A DNA stretch of 64,000 nt from Chryseobacterium foetidum. GTDB lineage: Bacteria; Bacteroidota; Bacteroidia; Flavobacteriales; Weeksellaceae. Within the stretch, counting starts at the first letter, position 1; each line of letters starts with the position of its first letter. The position numbers and the translations under genes were made by a program. The notes under the pieces were generated by a model. That model was not told the DNA's origin. It saw only the letters and a list, made by a program, of their open reading frames with translations, and made no database searches. Location of the stretch: the NCBI RefSeq assembly GCF_025457425.1, contig NZ_JAMXIA010000001.1:2108001-2172000 (forward strand), given 5' to 3'. Positions 1 through 8,903 of this stretch are shown piece by piece.

Positions 1-470
1 AATCCGACGAATTTTTCCCGTATGCTTTAAATGATGTGACGATTTCCCGAAAAGAAACGACATCCATGGTGACGGTAGATTCTTATATCAATAATGAATT
101 TCTAAATGTTTTCTGGGGCGACGGCGTCATTGTTTCTACGCCAACGGGTTCTACAGCTTATTCTCTAAGTTGTGGCGGACCGATTATTTCTCCAAACAAC
201 GAAAATTTTGTGATTACTCCCATTGCTCCGCATAATTTAAATGTAAGACCTTTGGTTGTAAACGATACTGTAGAGATCAAATTTAAAGTGGAAAGTCGTG
301 TACCACAATATTCACTTTCATTGGATTCAAGATTAATTCATATTGAAACCGATAAGGAAATTATCATCAGAAAAGCAGAATTTCAGATTTTACTCGTGCA
401 GCCGAACAATTTAAGTTTCTACGAAACCATCCGCCAGAAGCTACTTTGGGGTCGCGATAAAAGAAACTAG
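1..470 (+). CDS. nadK: NAD kinase, C-terminal part (gene starts before the window)
   Basis: ATP-dependent NAD kinase makes NADP from NAD in the cytoplasm. About 155 residues are visible, in frame from base 3; the start lies upstream of the window. The motif TPTGSTAYSLSCGG (bases about 138-179) is the conserved substrate-binding loop of the NAD kinase beta-sandwich domain. Full family members have about 290 residues, so the N-terminal half with the GGDGT motif is missing only because the window begins here. The GTG at base 36 is an internal valine codon, not a start. Identification rests on the motif and is firm. Confidence 0.93.
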   Translation, partial: SDEFFPYALNDVTISRKETTSMVTVDSYINNEFLNVFWGDGVIVSTPTGSTAYSLSCGGPIISPNNENFVITPIAPHNLNVRPLVVNDTVEIKFKVESRVPQYSLSLDSRLIHIETDKEIIIRKAEFQILLVQPNNLSFYETIRQKLLWGRDKRN

Positions 471-540
471 TAATTTCTTAAAAATTATTACCTTTACAAG
501 AATTTTTCAAACATACCCTAATTTTATATAAAAAGTAAAC

Positions 541-1611
541 ATGAGCAGAATTTTTCCGGCAGGAGTTGCCACAGGTCAGTTAGTTACAGATATTTTTCAG
601 TACGCTAAAGAAAACAAATTTGCATTGCCTGCAGTGAACGTAATCGGTTCGAGCAACGTGAACGCAGTAATGGAAACTGCAGCAAAATTAAACTCACCTG
701 TAATCATTCAGTTTTCTAACGGTGGAGCATCTTTCAACGCTGGAAAAGGACTAAGCAATGACGCTCAGAAATCAGCTATTTTAGGTGGTATCGCTGGAGC
801 AAGACATATTCATACTTTGGCTGAAGCTTACGGAGCTACAGTTATTTTACATACCGATCACGCTGCAAAAAAACTGTTGCCCTGGATCGACGGTTTGATG
901 GATGCTAACGAAGAATTCTTCAAGCAAACCGGTAAATCTCTTTACTCTTCTCACATGTTGGATCTTTCTGAAGAGTCTTTGGAAGAAAACCTTGAGACTT
1001 CTGCTCATTATTTCGAAAGAATGGCAAAAATGCAGATGACTCTTGAAGTTGAAATCGGTGTAACAGGAGGTGAAGAAGACGGTGTAGACAACTCTGGTGT
1101 TGATAACTCTTTATTATACACTCAACCTGAGGATGTAGCTTATACCTATGAAAAATTAAAAGCTGTTTCTGATAACTTCACGATTGCTGCCGCTTTCGGA
1201 AACGTACACGGTGTTTACAAGCCAGGAAACGTAGTTTTAACTCCGAAAATCCTTGATAATTCTCAGAAATTTGTTCAGGAGAAGTTTGGAACTGCTGACA
1301 AACCGATTAATTTCGTATTCCACGGTGGTTCAGGTTCTACTTTAGAAGAAATCAGAGAAGCGATTGATTACGGGGTAATTAAGATGAATATCGATACCGA
1401 TCTTCAGTTTGCGTACACAGAAGGAATCAGAGATTATATGGTAAACAACGTAGAATATCTGAAAACTCAAATCGGTAACCCTGAAGGCGAAGAAAAGCCG
1501 AACAAAAAATTCTATGACCCAAGAGTTTGGATCAGAAAAGGAGAAGAAACTTTCTCTAAGAGATTGGTTCAGGCATTTGAAGATTTAAATAACGTAAATA
1601 CTTTAAAATAA
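541..1611 (+). CDS. fbaA: Class II fructose-bisphosphate aldolase
   Basis: Zinc-dependent aldolase of glycolysis and gluconeogenesis, interconverting fructose 1,6-bisphosphate with dihydroxyacetone phosphate and glyceraldehyde 3-phosphate. The 356-residue length fits the class IIA (E. coli FbaA) subfamily. Visible motifs are VILHTDHAAKKLLPWIDG (metal and catalytic residues, about 101-118), GGEEDGVDN (about 177-185), NVHGVYKPGN, FHGGSGS and NIDTD. These follow the E. coli protein almost word for word. The gene is 70 bp after nadK and 103 bp before accD, on the same strand. A TACCTTTA sequence near 490 could be a weak -7 element. Confidence 0.97.
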   Translation: MSRIFPAGVATGQLVTDIFQYAKENKFALPAVNVIGSSNVNAVMETAAKLNSPVIIQFSNGGASFNAGKGLSNDAQKSAILGGIAGARHIHTLAEAYGATVILHTDHAAKKLLPWIDGLMDANEEFFKQTGKSLYSSHMLDLSEESLEENLETSAHYFERMAKMQMTLEVEIGVTGGEEDGVDNSGVDNSLLYTQPEDVAYTYEKLKAVSDNFTIAAAFGNVHGVYKPGNVVLTPKILDNSQKFVQEKFGTADKPINFVFHGGSGSTLEEIREAIDYGVIKMNIDTDLQFAYTEGIRDYMVNNVEYLKTQIGNPEGEEKPNKKFYDPRVWIRKGEETFSKRLVQAFEDLNNVNTLK

Positions 1612-1614
1612 ATT

Positions 1615-1710
1615 AATTTGAGATTTGAGGTTTGAAATTTGAGATTGTCTGAAATGAAAATTTCCCGATAAACCCGAATTTCAAATTTCAAATCAATAAT
1701 TTCAAATCAA
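1615..1710. repeat. Two opposed sets of degenerate heptamers before accD
   Basis: The fbaA-accD gap holds in-phase 7-bp units: AATTTGA, GATTTGA, GGTTTGA, AATTTGA and GATTGTC (1615-1649), then GAATTTC, AAATTTC, AAATCAA, TAATTTC and AAATCAA (1676-1710). The second set is roughly the reverse complement of the first, so the pair could fold into a long imperfect hairpin. The array ends four bases before the accD start codon. Confidence 0.75.
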
Positions 1711-1714
1711 CAAT

Positions 1715-2569
1715 ATGGCATTCGACTGGTTTAAAAGAAAAGCACAAAATATTACCACTTCCACCGACGAGAAAAAAGATGTTCCGAAAGGGCTTTGGCA
1801 TCAGACTCCGTCAGGAAAAGTGGTGGAACATGAAGAACTGAAGAAAAACAACTACGTATCTCCTGAAGACGGATTTCACGTAAGAATCGGAAGTGCTGAG
1901 TTTTTCAGTATTCTTTTTGACGAAGGAAAATTCACTGAGCTTGACGCGAATGTTGAAAGTATAGACATGCTCAACTTTAAGGACACCAAGTCGTACACCG
2001 ACCGTCTGAAAGAAGTAAAAGCCAAAACAAAACTTACCGACTCGATCAGAAACGGAGTAGGAACCGTAAACGGAACCGAAATGGTGGTTTCATGTATGGA
2101 TTTTGCGTTCATCGGAGGATCTTTGGGCTCTGTGATGGGTGAAAAAATCAGAAGAGCGATTGATTACTGTATCGAAAAAAGACTTCCGTACATGATTATC
2201 TGTCAGTCTGGAGGTGCGAGAATGCAGGAAGCAACGTATTCTCTGATGCAGTTGGCAAAAGTACAGGCGAAACTGGCTCAGCTTTCAGAAGCAGGACTTT
2301 TATACATTGCTTACCTTTGTGATCCAACTTTCGGTGGAATTACCGCATCTTTTGCAATGACCGCAGACATTATCATGGCTGAACCAAAAGCACTGATCGG
2401 ATTTGCAGGTCCAAGAGTTATCCGTGAAACGATTGGTAGAGACTTACCCGAAGGTTTCCAGACGTCAGAATTTTTGCAGGAAAAAGGTTTCGTAGATTTC
2501 ATCGTGAAAAGAACCGAGATCAAAGAAATGGTTTCCAAAACAATAAATTTATTAGCCGTAAAAGCTTAA
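1715..2569 (+). CDS. accD: Acetyl-CoA carboxylase carboxyltransferase subunit beta, no zinc ribbon
   Basis: Beta subunit of the carboxyltransferase that passes the carboxyl group from biotin to acetyl-CoA in the first step of fatty acid synthesis; it acts with AccA. The crotonase-like core is clear: [18 protein letters not shown] (about 129-146), [20 protein letters not shown] and [14 protein letters not shown]. In E. coli AccD the N-terminus carries a four-cysteine zinc ribbon. Here the matching stretch (about 27-58, [17 protein letters not shown] to FHVRIG) has no cysteine at all, while the fold around it is recognisable. I believe this is shared with other Flavobacteriia. The start is supported by the MAFDWFKRK opening. 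Confidence 0.95.
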   Translation: MAFDWFKRKAQNITTSTDEKKDVPKGLWHQTPSGKVVEHEELKKNNYVSPEDGFHVRIGSAEFFSILFDEGKFTELDANVESIDMLNFKDTKSYTDRLKEVKAKTKLTDSIRNGVGTVNGTEMVVSCMDFAFIGGSLGSVMGEKIRRAIDYCIEKRLPYMIICQSGGARMQEATYSLMQLAKVQAKLAQLSEAGLLYIAYLCDPTFGGITASFAMTADIIMAEPKALIGFAGPRVIRETIGRDLPEGFQTSEFLQEKGFVDFIVKRTEIKEMVSKTINLLAVKA

Positions 2570-2590
2570 GTTTTAAACTAAACATCATAC

Positions 2591-2620
2591 AATCTCTCTC
2601 TATTCGGGAGAGATTTTTGT
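2591..2620 (+). terminator. Rho-independent terminator after accD
   Basis: The arms AATCTCTC (2591-2598) and GAGAGATT (2608-2615) form an 8-bp stem with a 9-base loop, followed by a T-rich run. It lies 22 bp past the accD stop. Confidence 0.75.
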
Positions 2621-2676
2621 TTAAATATCGGTGAGATTTATAGATCTCAATTTTTAATCTGAACAGCTTAATTTAA

Positions 2677-2711
2677 AGCCAAAAGCAATTAGCCATTTGC
2701 CCAAAGCCAAC
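2677..2711 (+). repeat. Five tandem heptamers abutting a start codon
   Basis: AGCCAAA, AGCAATT, AGCCATT, TGCCCAA and AGCCAAC run without a break in exact 7-bp phase and end two bases before the ATG at 2714. The type is the same as the arrays before mnmA and secA. Confidence 0.75.
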
Positions 2712-2713
2712 CT

Positions 2714-3226
2714 ATGAGGACTTTTAAAGTAATTTTCAACACCATAAAAAGCATGAGTTTTAAGAAGATTCTTAAACTCTCATCGGCCGTTTTGCCGCAT
2801 CCTCTTTTTTCTGTCATGAGTTTTTACGCGACGGTAAAAGCATTTTCAATTGCACAAAAACTCTATCCTAAAACGGCATCTAAAAACGGGGAAGGAAATG
2901 CTTTCAGACACGCATTTTGGTGCTGTTTGATCATGATGTACTGCAGCAAAATTTCCTCGCCCGAAAAAGCATTGAATTTCTGCAAAAAAATTACAGATTT
3001 GCACGAAGAATTATTTCCCAACGAACCTTTGGAAACCAAAATGGATCTCCACAACAACAAAATAGGAATGGACTACTTCATGGAACTTTTACCTGGAATT
3101 CACCGCCAGTTTTTTGAGAAAAATTTCTTTATTGAAGAACTTCAAAAGAAGACCGCCAACGCCAAGGTTTTGAAAAGTTTGGATGATGATTTTGCAGGCG
3201 AGTTGGTTTATTTGGATGAAAAATAA
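2714..3226 (+). CDS. Conserved protein with HAFW and DLHNNKIG motifs (DUF6973-like)
   Basis: 170 residues. I recognise a short domain found in many bacteria, probably DUF6973: NAFRHAFWCCL (about 62-72), a conserved HEE (about 96-98), and MDLHNNKIGMD (about 109-119). The spread of His, Asp and Asn looks like a metal-dependent hydrolase site, but that is only an inference and I know of no assigned function. A hydrophobic stretch near residues 26-50 may be membrane-associated, and there is no clear signal peptide. The gene stands alone between the accD terminator and the next operon. Its start is preceded directly by the heptamer array. Confidence 0.8.
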   Translation: MRTFKVIFNTIKSMSFKKILKLSSAVLPHPLFSVMSFYATVKAFSIAQKLYPKTASKNGEGNAFRHAFWCCLIMMYCSKISSPEKALNFCKKITDLHEELFPNEPLETKMDLHNNKIGMDYFMELLPGIHRQFFEKNFFIEELQKKTANAKVLKSLDDDFAGELVYLDEK

Positions 3227-3346
3227 CTTTTATGTTCACTATTCACAATCATTCTGGGAATTTCTTCACGTCAACAGAAATTATATTTCATCCCTTTTTG
3301 CAATCTGAAGTTTTTTTAACTAAGTTTAAACAATTAATTTAATCAA

Positions 3347-4750
3347 ATGGTTCTCAGCAGAATTTGGTCGGCCTTTATTATTATCGCCATTGCCATTGCA
3401 AGTATAAAATACATTTCGTCAAGCCACTACAAAACCATTTTCAACGATATGGTGGTTGGAAAAGGCGGCGACACAGTACAGGTGGCAACTCAAAACATCA
3501 GTACACTTTCTCCAATCGTGAGAGACAGCCTGATGAAGAAAAATGATTTCGCTGACAACAGAATTCATTACAAAACCGATTCTTTAAAACAGGACGTAAA
3601 AGTTTACCGCGTTCAGGAAGCGGATGGCGTGATCGGAACTTCAGAAACGGCAGTTAAAATCTGCATCGGACTTATTGGAATCATGACACTTTTTATGGGA
3701 TTCATGAGTATTGCGGAAAAAGCTGGCGGTATTAATTTGTTAAGCAGGTTTATTCAACCATTTTTCTCAAGACTTTTCCCTGAAATTCCAAAAAACCATC
3801 CTGCGTTTGGACACATGCTGATGAATTTCAGCGCCAATCTCTTAGGTTTGGATAATGCTGCTACACCTTTCGGACTAAAAGCCATGGAAAGCCTTCAGAC
3901 TTTAAATCCAAATAAAGACACAGCGAGCAACTCGCAGATTATGTTCCTCTGCCTTCACGCTGGAGGAATGACCTTGATACCCGTTTCCATCATTGCAATC
4001 AGGGCCTCGATGGGGTCAAAAACGCCTACCGACATTTTCCTTCCCTGCATGATTGCGACTTTTGCAGCAACTATGGCGGCAATGATTATCGTATCATTAT
4101 ACCAAAAGATCAATCTTTTAAAACCCATCGTTCTTGCCTATGTTGGCGGAATTTCAGTATTAATAGGTCTTCTGGTTGTTTATCTGGTTCAGCTGAGCAA
4201 AGATGAACTCGATGATTTCAGCAAAGTTCTGAGCAATGGTTTGATACTTTTCATCTTTTTAGCCATCGTTCTTGGAGCTGTTTACAAAAAAATCAATGTT
4301 TTTGACGCCTTTATTGACGGAGCAAAAGAAGGATTTTGGACCTGCGTAAAAATCATTCCTTATTTAGTCGGAATGTTGATTGCAATTTCTCTTCTGAGAA
4401 CTTCCGGTGTTTTTGATGTAATTATTGATGGAATGAAATGGGTTGCCCATGCCGCAAATCTCGATGCACGATTTGTTGACGGACTTCCGACTGCTTTAAT
4501 TAAACCTTTATCCGGTTCGGGAGCAAGAGGAATGATGGTCGACACGATGGCAACATTCGGAGCAGACAGCTTTCAGGGGAAACTGGCAGCAGTACTTCAG
4601 GGAAGTTCAGATACGACGTTTTACGTGATTGCAGTTTATTTTGGAGCCGTAGCCGTGAAGAATACGAGATACACGGTTGTTGCTATGCTTTTGGCTGATT
4701 TGGTGGGTGTGATTACTGCGATTGGATTGGCTTATTTGTTTTTTGCTTAA
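3347..4750 (+). CDS. SpmA/SpmB-type membrane protein (nucleoside recognition/gate domain)
   Basis: A 467-residue polytopic membrane protein. The first half carries a gate domain with NFSANLLGLDNAATPFGLKA (about 161-180), which is the SpmA signature. The second half (about 300-467) resembles SpmB, with LSGSGARGMMVDTM and LQGSSDTTFYVIAVYFG. In Bacillus SpmA and SpmB are separate spore maturation proteins. The joined form is widespread in non-sporulating Bacteroidota, where the role is unknown; transport of a small molecule is a guess. The N-terminal 90 residues include a soluble segment after the first membrane helix. It is followed after nine bases by the ATP-grasp gene. Confidence 0.9.
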   Translation: MVLSRIWSAFIIIAIAIASIKYISSSHYKTIFNDMVVGKGGDTVQVATQNISTLSPIVRDSLMKKNDFADNRIHYKTDSLKQDVKVYRVQEADGVIGTSETAVKICIGLIGIMTLFMGFMSIAEKAGGINLLSRFIQPFFSRLFPEIPKNHPAFGHMLMNFSANLLGLDNAATPFGLKAMESLQTLNPNKDTASNSQIMFLCLHAGGMTLIPVSIIAIRASMGSKTPTDIFLPCMIATFAATMAAMIIVSLYQKINLLKPIVLAYVGGISVLIGLLVVYLVQLSKDELDDFSKVLSNGLILFIFLAIVLGAVYKKINVFDAFIDGAKEGFWTCVKIIPYLVGMLIAISLLRTSGVFDVIIDGMKWVAHAANLDARFVDGLPTALIKPLSGSGARGMMVDTMATFGADSFQGKLAAVLQGSSDTTFYVIAVYFGAVAVKNTRYTVVAMLLADLVGVITAIGLAYLFFA

Positions 4751-4759
4751 AGTATTAAG

Positions 4760-5494
4760 ATGAAAGTTTATATTCAAACGGATAAATCAAGAGAATTCTA
4801 CAATGTCAATGCTTATATCGCTTATGAAGGCTTTAAGAATTTTGGCTTTGAGGTGGAAAAATTTTTCGATGTTGACGAGATTGTGGATAAAAATCCGGAA
4901 GATATAATTGTTGGCGGAATCGGAAATGTGAGAAAAAGAATTGAAAACTTAAACATTCTTCGTCCTGATAAAGAAATTGATTATCCTGAAGAATTATTGT
5001 CATTTTTGAAGCGTAAAGTTTGGGAATCAACCATCAATGAAGTATACAAAAAAGGCAATTGGAATATTTTTGTAAAACCAAAAACAGAAACAAAATTATT
5101 TGCCGGAAAAGTAGTTAACAATGAATTAGATTTTGTTGGATTAATCTTTGAGGATAAAGACATTGAAGTTTTATGTTCAGAACTTGTTGAATTTAAAACA
5201 GAATGGAGATGCTTCATTCGTTATAAAGAAATTTTGGACATAAGAAGATATAAAGGAGATTGGGATACGAAAATTGATATTAATACAGTGCGAAACGCAA
5301 TTGAAGCTTTCACAACTCAACCTGCTGCATACGCTTTAGATTTTGGTGTAAATGAAAACAATGAAACTATTCTGGTTGAAGTCAACGATGGGCACTCTCT
5401 TGGAACCTATGGGCTTTCACCTTCAAACTATGCCAAATTTCTCTCTGCAAGATGGAGTGAACTAACCCATACAGAAGATTATCTAAATTTTTAA
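4760..5494 (+). CDS. ATP-grasp domain protein (DUF4343 type)
   Basis: 244 residues. The C-terminal half reads EWRCFIRYKEILDIRRYKGDW (about 153-173, written here with its key residues W, R and F-R) and ALDFGVNENNETILVEVNDG (about 194-213). This is the usual ending of an ATP-grasp fold, where the acidic and Asn residues bind Mg-ATP. ATP-grasp enzymes ligate a carboxylate to an amine or thiol; the substrate here cannot be read from the sequence. Only nine bases separate it from the SpmAB-type gene and 19 from the next gene, so the three probably form one operon. Confidence 0.8.
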   Translation: MKVYIQTDKSREFYNVNAYIAYEGFKNFGFEVEKFFDVDEIVDKNPEDIIVGGIGNVRKRIENLNILRPDKEIDYPEELLSFLKRKVWESTINEVYKKGNWNIFVKPKTETKLFAGKVVNNELDFVGLIFEDKDIEVLCSELVEFKTEWRCFIRYKEILDIRRYKGDWDTKIDINTVRNAIEAFTTQPAAYALDFGVNENNETILVEVNDGHSLGTYGLSPSNYAKFLSARWSELTHTEDYLNF

Positions 5495-5513
5495 ATCAAA
5501 AATAGATCATACA

Positions 5514-5900
5514 ATGATTACCGACAAAGAATTCACCCTAAGACTCATCCGCCAGCTATCTCAAGCCTTAGAAAAACTGATTTTAGACAAACCTGAAGAA
5601 AGTTTAATGCAGAAAGAACTCGATTTCGATTCTTTGATGAAAGATATTTTTAAGTTTGATTTTGAAGAGCTTTCGGCAAAACCAAAAGAGGAAGTGATTG
5701 AAATCGTAAAAGAAAGACAGGAAAGAGATCATAAAGATTACTACGAAATGCTCGGAAATCTCTTTTATTACAATGGAAAGGTTTTGGCTAATAATGATTT
5801 TTTAGACAAAGCAAAAACTTTCTACGAGCTTTATTTACAGACCAGCGGCATTTTTGCACTTCCGGTTATTAACAGAATTAGTGAGATTGCAGGTAAATAA
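5514..5900 (+). CDS. Hypothetical protein, last gene of the operon
   Basis: 128 residues, charged and predicted mostly helical. I do not recognise the family with confidence; the N-terminus (LIRQLSQALEKLIL) resembles DUF6483 proteins. Residues 90-128 could form one TPR-like helical pair (DFLDKAKTFYELYLQ). No signal peptide or membrane helix is visible. Tight spacing puts it in the operon with the SpmAB-type and ATP-grasp genes. Confidence 0.7.
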   Translation: MITDKEFTLRLIRQLSQALEKLILDKPEESLMQKELDFDSLMKDIFKFDFEELSAKPKEEVIEIVKERQERDHKDYYEMLGNLFYYNGKVLANNDFLDKAKTFYELYLQTSGIFALPVINRISEIAGK

Positions 5901-5959
5901 TCTCCTGCGAAAGAGGGTAAGGATTACAAACAGAAGATTACAGAAACTTCTGATACATG

Positions 5960-5985
5960 AAAAAGCACTTGAGCAAGCGCTTTTT
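5960..5985. terminator. Bidirectional terminator between convergent genes
   Basis: AAAAAGC-A-CTTG / CAAG-C-GCTTTTT forms an 11-bp stem with one mismatch and a two-base apical gap, followed by T-rich sequence on both strands. It serves the operon ending at 5900 and the minus-strand gene ending at 5990. Confidence 0.75.
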
Positions 5986-5989
5986 ATTT

Positions 5990-6862
5990 TTAGAATGTAA
6001 TATTGTAAGTTCCGGTAGAAGAAACGCTTGATTTCTCGGCTTTCACATATTTTTTAACCCATGCAACAGATGTCTGAACAACACATGGGTCTGAAATTCC
6101 ACCAGAACGTCTTGCGGAAATAATATTTCCTGCTTTATCCACAGTGTAGGAAATTCTGATAGAGCCGCTGGCTGTGCACTTGTGGCTTGGCTGAGCACCT
6201 CCACGTCCCATTGTTCCGGGAATATAATCGGTAAGGCTTCTGTCAATTCCTATTTTACTGTCGCCATTTCCGTCACCTCCTAATGGATCTCCTGCATTCC
6301 CCGGACCTTTTCCATCCCCTTGGTTACCAGATTTGTCGCCTCTACCGGACAAAAATTTACCAAAAATATTCTTTCCCTGACCGTCTCCGTTTCCGGTTTT
6401 GCTGTTGGAAGTGACTGCGCCACCTTTGGTTTTACTTTTTACCGGGCTGCTGGCTGGTTTCGTATTCGTTTTTGCATCGTCTTTTCTGGCAACTTTACGG
6501 TTGTCGTTTCCGGAAACTGCTTTTTCCTTGACGTCGGCTTTTTTGCTTTCCGCTTTCGGTTCAGTTTTAATAACTGTATTAGTTTCGGTTTTGCTTTCCA
6601 GCGGCTCGGCTGTAGTTTCATCAGCTTTGGCGGCCTGACTTCCTTCCTGTGGAGCGGGTTCTTCAAAACCGTCACCGTTTCTGTTGTCACCGAAATTCAC
6701 CAGCATCGTTGTGATAATCTCCGGTTTCTTCTCTTCTTCGGTAGGCTTAAGTTTATAGATAAAAACAAACAGCAGAATCGCAGACCATATCAAAACCGAT
6801 AGAATTCCGCTTTTGATCCGGTCTTTGTTGTGTTCGTTATTGTCTAATGTATGACTTCTCAT
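5990..6862 (-). CDS. TonB-like energy transducer
   Basis: 290 residues with the TonB layout. A short cytoplasmic N-terminus is followed by one membrane helix (about 19-37, ILSVLIWSAILLFVFIYKL). Then comes a long low-complexity periplasmic linker rich in Lys, Glu, Thr and Gly (about 45-205), and a C-terminal TonB-like domain (about 225-290). That domain contains GSIRISYTVDKAGNI and ends TGTYNITF. Two cysteines in the C-terminal domain (SHKC and DPCV) may pair. It lies downstream of exbB and exbD, and such proteins couple the proton motive force to outer-membrane receptors. A 141-bp AT-rich gap separates it from exbD, so it may have its own promoter. Confidence 0.85.
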   Translation of the reverse strand: MRSHTLDNNEHNKDRIKSGILSVLIWSAILLFVFIYKLKPTEEEKKPEIITTMLVNFGDNRNGDGFEEPAPQEGSQAAKADETTAEPLESKTETNTVIKTEPKAESKKADVKEKAVSGNDNRKVARKDDAKTNTKPASSPVKSKTKGGAVTSNSKTGNGDGQGKNIFGKFLSGRGDKSGNQGDGKGPGNAGDPLGGDGNGDSKIGIDRSLTDYIPGTMGRGGAQPSHKCTASGSIRISYTVDKAGNIISARRSGGISDPCVVQTSVAWVKKYVKAEKSSVSSTGTYNITF

Positions 6863-7003
6863 TATCAGTTGTTTAACTTAAAAGATTTCTAAATTATTTA
6901 ATTTAAATTCAACTCTTTTTTTGATGTCTGAATTGTAATTTAGTTAAATAATATTGATTTAAGTTTAATCAGATTTTTCTTTTTTAAAACTTTATCAGTA
7001 AAA

Positions 7004-7402
7004 TTAATTTTCCTTCACCGTCGCAATTGCAATGTTCAGTTTGTGTTTTTCTGCGATTTCCATGGCAAAAATCACATCTTTATGCATCGTATTCTCGTCT
7101 GCACGAATGGTAAAAGATTTTCCGTCTCTCGAATTCAGAAGGGTTACAATTGTCTGTTCTACCTGCTCTCTCGGAACTGGTTTGTCATCAACAAAATAAC
7201 TTCCTTCCGCATTGATCGTCACCGTAAGCGGATTTGGCGTATTGTCTGTTGCAGTATCTGCCTTCGGAAGCTTCACATCAATCGAGCTTTGATTGGCCGC
7301 CGATGAGGTAATCATAAAGAATATCAGCATCAGCAGGATAACATCTGTCATCGCTGCTAAACTGAATTCCGGATTGGCTTTATTTCTTCTTTGAATTTTC
7401 AT
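7004..7402 (-). CDS. exbD: ExbD/TolR biopolymer transport protein
   Basis: 132 residues. One N-terminal membrane helix (about 14-34) follows the typical NPEFSLAAMTDVILLMLIFF stretch, with the conserved Asp in MTDVILLML that takes part in proton flow. The periplasmic part (about 45-132) contains the IRADENTMHKDVI segment shared by ExbD proteins. It forms the inner-membrane motor with ExbB, encoded nine bases upstream, and drives the TonB-like protein downstream. Confidence 0.93.
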   Translation of the reverse strand: MKIQRRNKANPEFSLAAMTDVILLMLIFFMITSSAANQSSIDVKLPKADTATDNTPNPLTVTINAEGSYFVDDKPVPREQVEQTIVTLLNSRDGKSFTIRADENTMHKDVIFAMEIAEKHKLNIAIATVKEN

Positions 7403-7411
7403 CTTTAAAGA

Positions 7412-8116
7412 TTATAAAGGTTTGTTGATAATATCCAAAAATTCTCCAGACATATTCTGAGCATTCAAAACAAATTTATCAATTCTCGTCAAAAGAATGT
7501 TATAAGCAAAGTTAGCCGGAATCGCCACAGCCAAACCAACTGCGGTCTGTCCCAAAGCCGTATAAATACCTTCAGATAAAGTTTTAGGAGAGAATGAGCC
7601 TTCAGCGTGAGACAGATTAAAGAAAGCAATAATCATCCCGATTACCGTTCCCAAAAGTCCCAGCATCGGTGCAATACTTGGTACTACTGCCAAAAGATTC
7701 AGGTTTTTTTCCATGTTGGCAACTTCTACCTGCGCCTGAGATTCCATGGCGCTTACAATGTCAGAAACCGGTCTTCCCAATCTGGAAATTCCTTTTTCTA
7801 AAATTCTTGCTTCCGGCGAATTCTGTGTTTTACAGTAGTCTAATGCAGAATCTATCTTTCCGCTTCTTACAAAATCCTCAATATTATTCATAAAATTGGA
7901 ATCTGTTTTTGAAGTCACTCTTTTGATAAAGAAAAATCTTTCAAAGAAAAGATAGACAGAAAATATACCCAACAAAAGTACGGTTGCCATTACGATTTTG
8001 GCAAAAGCACCTCCGTGAAACATGATGTTCCAAAATGAAAACTCGGCACTTTCTGCAGTTACTACAGGTGCTGCGACCTGTGCAAATAAAACATGAGTAA
8101 GTTCTGTTACAAGCAT
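7412..8116 (-). CDS. exbB: ExbB/TolQ/MotA proton channel protein
   Basis: 234 residues with three membrane helices: about 35-57 (IVMATVLLLGIFSVYLFFERF), about 138-160 (VPSIAPMLGLLGTVIGMIIAF) and about 183-205 (TALGQTAVGLAVAIPANFAYN). The LGLLGTVIGMI and TAVGLAVAIPA signatures identify the ExbB/TolQ family. First gene of the exbB-exbD-tonB-like operon. The sequence TATTTTTG (8146-8153, minus strand) fits the -7 promoter element of this phylum and lies about 30 bp before the start. Confidence 0.93.
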   Translation of the reverse strand: MLVTELTHVLFAQVAAPVVTAESAEFSFWNIMFHGGAFAKIVMATVLLLGIFSVYLFFERFFFIKRVTSKTDSNFMNNIEDFVRSGKIDSALDYCKTQNSPEARILEKGISRLGRPVSDIVSAMESQAQVEVANMEKNLNLLAVVPSIAPMLGLLGTVIGMIIAFFNLSHAEGSFSPKTLSEGIYTALGQTAVGLAVAIPANFAYNILLTRIDKFVLNAQNMSGEFLDIINKPL

Positions 8117-8145
8117 TAATCTGTATTTTTTAGTAGTTTAAACGA

Positions 8146-8153
8146 CAAAAATA
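8146..8153 (-). promoter_or_regulatory. Candidate -7 element for exbB operon
   Basis: TATTTTTG on the minus strand matches TAnnTTTG of Bacteroidota promoters. No TTG element is visible 17-23 bp upstream, so support is partial. Confidence 0.4.
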
Positions 8154-8277
8154 AAGGAATATTATCAATATTAATCTTAAAAAATGCTTAAAAATGAGCT
8201 TTTAATATAACAACAGCAAATTTCCCTTCAAAATGAATGAAGAGAAATGCTGTGGTTTATCTATAAATTATTTGAAT

Positions 8278-8739
8278 TTAATCTTCGTCTATCTCAATCT
8301 CATCTTGCTTGAGCAGACATTTTAGCCTGAACGGGAGCGGATTGTCTGAGCCAGTGTAGAAATCATCGATATGACCCTTCCATATCAATTGAAGTTCGCC
8401 GTTTTCGTCTTTTTCAAAACAAAGTTCGTTATCATAAAGATAAGCATCTTCGTCATCAAAAAGATCAACTTCTGTGTAGGATTCTTCGTCTGAATCGTTT
8501 ACAGCAAACGTTTTGTCTTCAATCTCGCCGGAATCTATCGGAAAATCAAAAACTTCCATTGAAATCTGAGGAAAGTTATATTGTAGAGAATCGTCTTCCA
8601 CATGATCCAAACTGTCATCTGTGGTGATTTCTACTTCCAAAAAATGTTTCTGATTAAGGTAAACGGCTTTGCAATAAGTATGATTGATATTGTATTTAAG
8701 CGTTTCGTCCGGGTGGTAAATTTTTAAAATCCCTTTCAT
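8278..8739 (-). CDS. Acidic hypothetical protein
   Basis: 153 residues, very acidic in the second half (DSDEESYTEVDLFDDEDAYLYDNE, positions about 82-105; key feature is repeated Asp/Glu). No signal peptide, membrane helix or known motif is seen. The ending EIEIDED and the beta-rich pattern suggest a small soluble cytoplasmic protein. I do not recognise it. A TATCTTTG sequence on the minus strand near 8786-8793 is a plausible -7 element. No operon partner. Confidence 0.7.
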   Translation of the reverse strand: MKGILKIYHPDETLKYNINHTYCKAVYLNQKHFLEVEITTDDSLDHVEDDSLQYNFPQISMEVFDFPIDSGEIEDKTFAVNDSDEESYTEVDLFDDEDAYLYDNELCFEKDENGELQLIWKGHIDDFYTGSDNPLPFRLKCLLKQDEIEIDED

Positions 8740-8872
8740 TATTTCTTAGAAAAGATCCGTAATGGTATGAATGTTAATTGTTTTAACAAAGATAGAAAAT
8801 TGACTGAATGTGAAAAATTTTTTTAAATTATTTTTAAAATTTTAGATACCAAATCTTTTCCGATAGAATCAG

Positions 8873-8880
8873 TACATTTG
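8873..8880 (+). promoter_or_regulatory. Candidate -7 element for DUF885 lipoprotein
   Basis: TACATTTG matches TAnnTTTG and lies 23 bp before the ATG at 8904. No clear -33 TTG is seen. Confidence 0.4.
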
Positions 8881-8903
8881 TTTTCATATAAAAATCTTTA
8901 ATC

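Noticed and set aside
6320-6802. A 160-residue frame on the plus strand
   Set aside because: Antisense to the low-complexity linker of the TonB-like gene; no motif and a Phe-rich composition.
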